A stretch of 64,000 bases of DNA from NCBI GenBank assembly GCA_963971405.1, contig OZ020491.1, forward strand, positions 3,974,910 through 4,038,909. The letters run 5' to 3'. Within the stretch, counting starts at the first letter, position 1. Each line of letters opens with the position of its first letter. This DNA comes from Psococerastis gibbosa (taxonomy: Eukaryota; Arthropoda; Insecta; Psocodea; Psocidae). The position numbers and the translations under genes are program-made. Below are positions 60,870 to 64,000 of this stretch, one piece after another. The notes under the pieces were generated by a model. The model saw only the letters and a program-made list of their open reading frames with translations. It had not been told where the DNA came from and made no database searches.

Positions 60870-61800
60870 AAAACTCACCCTACGACACAGGCCTGCTTAT
60901 AATGCCCGAGATAGCTGTCCTGAAGGATGGTAGGCTCAGTGCAAATGGATCAGGAACATTGAGTTTGTTTATAACCCCAATGATCCTAACAAGCGGTGAT
61001 TTACAAGTAGAGTTGGCAACAAACAAAGTTTTCGATCGTGTATTCTTGATATTGACCCTGAGGTGAACTCTTTCGAGTATAGTAGGGCTGTCCAGATGAC
61101 TGTTAATCAGCTTATAAAAGAAAATACAGTCTGCAGCCATCCTCCTACACTCAAGAGATTTCATCCCAAACTCCAATTGCAACTGAGCTGTGCTAAGGCG
61201 CCCATTCCATTGACCGGCTAGGGCTATTTCCAAAAACAGTGACGTGGTAGCAGACATTCAAGACTTAGGTTAAGTATCCACCGATCTCGCATTGCAGAAT
61301 GCAAATGACATTGACGGAAATTAGAATTTTTCTTTTTATAGAAATCTATTAAAATGTCTGGATTAACATATCCCATGACGCCATTTTTTAATTTTAGTTT
61401 GTTTGTTTGTGATTTTACTGTGTGATCATTGATCAATTTTAACTATGGCATAGAGGAAAATAAACATTTCCGTCAATTCTGCAATGCGAGGTCGGTGGAA
61501 ATGCCACCTAAGTCTTGAATGTCTGCTACCACGTCACCGTTTTTGGAAACAGCCCTAGCCGGTCAATGGAATGGGCACCTAACGGCATGGTCTCTGTAGT
61601 GTGGATACGTCCCATGTCGCCTGCAATACATATATACCGTAAGAAACGCTTTTGCACTCGCTCAATCGACAGTAACTGATTCGCTAGGTCATTATTCCAC
61701 ACAGAGGCATATTCGAGCCTAGAACGTACAAACGCATTGTAGAGCAGACTATTTGTTGATGGGACAGTGAAATAATAAAGGAGGCCAGATAACAGGGTAT
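60870..61800 (-). mobile_element. LINE RT C-terminal fragment split by a palindromic element
   Basis: Right part (61800-61583 on -): LLYNAFVRSRLEYASVWNND, RVQKRFLRYICIAG, TTETMP. Left part (61196-60880): STAQLQLEFGMKSLECRR, DCIFFYKLINSHLDSPTIL, LSLPSFRTAI. The two are contiguous in CR1/Jockey-type proteins. The 383-bp palindrome at 61197-61579 separates them. Confidence 0.82.
61197..61579. mobile_element. 383-bp palindromic element, TAA TSD (family C, copy 1)
   Basis: Ends GGCGCCCATTCCATTGACCG and complement; arms contain GCAGACATTCAAGACTTAGG and CGCATTGCAGAATGCAAATG. TAA at 61194-61196 and 61580-61582. Unpaired centre of ~110 bp. Confidence 0.87.
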
Positions 61801-61949
61801 ATGTGCTATCGAAAATATATAATTTTACTTTAGTTTTAAACTGATTGAGTGATCAAGCCGCCCTAGTCTCAGCAGGTAGTAGGTTCCACAATCTTGTCGT
61901 GTAAATAATTGTTAGATATGTTAGAGAAAATGTCCTTATTTTTTTTCAA

Positions 61950-62068
61950 GTTACAACCGACTGGCTGGTTGGCAGCGGCATGTGGCATCGATGCCTCCAC
62001 TCCCTCGATCCTGACACGCCCTCTTCAGCTCCACGTGCGTACTGGCCCCTACATCCTCTTTTACTTGC
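61950..62068 (-). repeat. LINE-tail-like repeat, partner at 46520-46640
   Basis: CAAGTTACAACCGACTGGCT, GCCTCCACTCCCTCGATCCT and TACTGGCCCCTACATCCTC match the other copy, 3' flank of an RTE-type fragment there. Confidence 0.7.
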
Positions 62069-62174
62069 TAAATATAATTTAAGTTTTATATTACTATGTG
62101 TATACTGCTATTACCTAACATGATAAAAAGACTTTATATAGTCTTATTGTTCGCCTATTGTATTGTTGCAATAA

Positions 62175-62558
62175 GGCGCCCATTCCACCGACCGGCTAGG
62201 GCTACTTACAAAAGCGGTGACGTGGTAGCAGACATTCAAGACTTAGGTGGCGTTTCCATCGACCTCGCATTGCAGAATGCAAATGACATTGACGGAAATT
62301 AGAATTTTTCTTTTTATAGAAATCTATTAACATGTTTGTACTTAACATATCCCATGACGCCATTTTTTAATTTTAGTTTGTTTGTTTGTGATTTTACTGT
62401 ATGATCATTGATCAATTTTAACTATGGCATAGAGGAAAATAAACATTTCCGTCAATTCTGCAATGCGAGGTCGGTGGAAACCCCGCCTAAGTCTTGAATG
62501 TCTGCTACCACGTCACTGTTTTTGTAAATAGCCCTAGCCGGTCGGTGGAATGGGCGCC
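62175..62558. mobile_element. 384-bp palindromic element (family C, copy 2)
   Basis: Same structure as 61197-61579 at high identity; flanks TAA (62172-62174) and TTA (62559-62561). The arm variant GGCGTTTCCATCGACCTCGC is kept here. Confidence 0.87.
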
Positions 62559-62988
62559 TTAAGTCGTGAATCATTCATTCATCATACAGTTTGTAACAAC
62601 ATTGATGACCCTACAATCATTACTTGAAATATGAAATATTGTGAAGCTAAATTTTGTGCAAAAAAAAATTTTTACTGCCGACAGGCTGAAGATAAAACTA
62701 ATCCATAATATAGTGAATGTATGTTGTATGAAATCACAAGGAAGTTTGCCATAGAAGGTGAATTCCAGCATTGTGGCATTGTTTAGGGTAGAATGGAACG
62801 CAAGGAATTTCTTCTCTAAGTTTCCTTACCTCACTTACGTACTATCTCAATACAAATTTGTACTATTATAGTCTGAATTTCATATCTTTGACCATCCCGG
62901 GTTTTCTTATTCTAACCCATGGGTTATATTTCAATTATCCGGTAGAAGAAGACGGTGTCAGTGTTACGCACATACAGAAAATATTATT

Positions 62989-63854
62989 GCTTTCCAATTT
63001 ATACGTAGTTTAAGGAAAGCTTTGTGACGGTCGAAATTTTCGATTCCGATATTTCAACGGATTTACACGTTTTAAGGTCCCAGGAACCCAAAAAAGTGGT
63101 TTTTACGAAATGTCTGTCTGTCTGTCTGTCGTTCTGTCTGTCTGTCTGTCTGTCTGTCTGTGCGTCGATTTTCGGGCAAACTACTCGGTCAATTTTGATG
63201 AAATTCGGCATGTCGGTTCACAAAAGTCATACAACAGAATTTTTTTTATTTGGGGCTAACTTAATTTGGGGCGGTTTTATTCTCAAAAAACTCCAAAAAA
63301 ACGTTTAAAATTTTTTTTCTCAAAAACAGCTCCAACGATTTCTTTTAAATTCACATATATTGTAGTCGTTATTAATTTTAACGAAATGCGGGGGGTCGCT
63401 TGCCCCTTGATAGGTTGCTTCTGGGGGTAAAAAAATAAAAATAACTAAATTTTAATGAAAAATGACTAAAAAGCAATTTTTCTGCGAAACCTTTCTATCG
63501 ATGATTTCTACCTTCAGGTATGATTTAGGTGTTAAATTGAGTAACGAAACCGGACAGGTTGCTTTCCCAGAAAAGTATTTGGTTTTGTAAAAAAAAAATT
63601 TTTTTGAAAAAATGATGGAAAATTCACGCTCAAATGCATTGCGTGCCCTGTCAGTATTGCTGTGTGGTAATGTGTTGGTCTGACCTATCTAGAATTTACC
63701 TCACCTCCAGTGACGTCAGGTGGACACCCCCCCCCCCCCCGAGATATCGGAAATTTAACCATAGGAAAATTATTTACCATGAAATTACTCATTTTCTCTA
63801 TCTACTAATTTTGATAAATTTGAGAGCATGTTCGAGTAAACTCGGACCGGTTCT
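62989..63854 (+). mobile_element. Helentron-like non-autonomous element, near full length
   Basis: 866 bp. GTCT array at 63112-63161, C tract at 63726-63740; the G tract is reduced to GGGGCGG. Termini GCTTTCC and GGTTCT with T flanks. Confidence 0.82.
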
Positions 63855-64000
63855 TTGAATGACTTTCATGAAAAAATCAGATTTTATGCGAAATAACGCC
63901 CTCTTCTACCGATCCTTCAAACAGAACGACTAAGGCCTATTGAGCCCAGCACACGCGCCGCACACGCCCAACCCACGAGTGGCAGGCTCTGTAAAGCACA

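Overview
The window looks like nuclear DNA of an animal, most probably an invertebrate. It holds intron-split genes with GT-AG junctions, two animal signalling gene families, non-LTR retrotransposons, tRNA-derived SINEs, many palindromic MITEs, and unusually many G/C homopolymer runs. I cannot fix the phylum by eye. All gene models come from reading splice sites and phases directly; no alignment or search was run.

Two host genes can be assembled. At the left edge on the + strand (438-4867, six exons, 368 residues, 5' end outside the window) is a class B peptide-hormone GPCR that most resembles parathyroid-hormone receptors. On the - strand, eight exons between 55067 and 29814 (441 codons, every junction in phase) encode a Na+/Cl- dependent SLC6 transporter from TM3 to TM12, closest by eye to serotonin transporters. 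Its TM1-TM2 exons lie beyond the window, or in sequence I could not recognise. Two further - strand exons (7593-7468 and 6801-6481) join in phase and end in a stop followed by AATAAA signals. They may be the C-terminal tail of the same transporter, with a possible intervening exon near 25.4 kb; this link is inference. If it is right, the receptor and transporter genes converge with about 1.6 kb between their stop codons. A peptide receptor and a monoamine transporter both fit neuro-endocrine signalling, but nothing here shows they work together.

The rest is mainly mobile DNA inside introns and between genes. The dominant family (six near-full copies of 848-935 bp plus deleted ones) has subterminal inverted repeats, GTCT arrays, a G tract, a C tract and a 3' hairpin. 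It inserts without target duplication between two Ts, as an empty site inside the window shows, which fits non-autonomous Helentron-type (HINE/mini-me/pearl-like) elements. Other groups are palindromic elements with TTA/TAA target duplications (PIF/Harbinger-like), palindromic elements with 8-bp duplications and poly-G shoulders (hAT-like), a tRNA-headed SINE, and fragments of several LINE clades, including a 5'-truncated but open reverse transcriptase at 59.4-60.7 kb.

The most unusual structures are: a duplicated transporter exon whose TM6-TM7 part has been amplified into 170-bp tandem units (43.15-43.75 kb); a palindromic transposon built into a ~390-bp tandem array (36.1-37.8 kb); a 1.7-kb inverted-repeat element carrying two opposed MADF-domain fragments (32.1-33.8 kb); and two nests of three elements each (12.2-12.9 and 38.9-40.3 kb).
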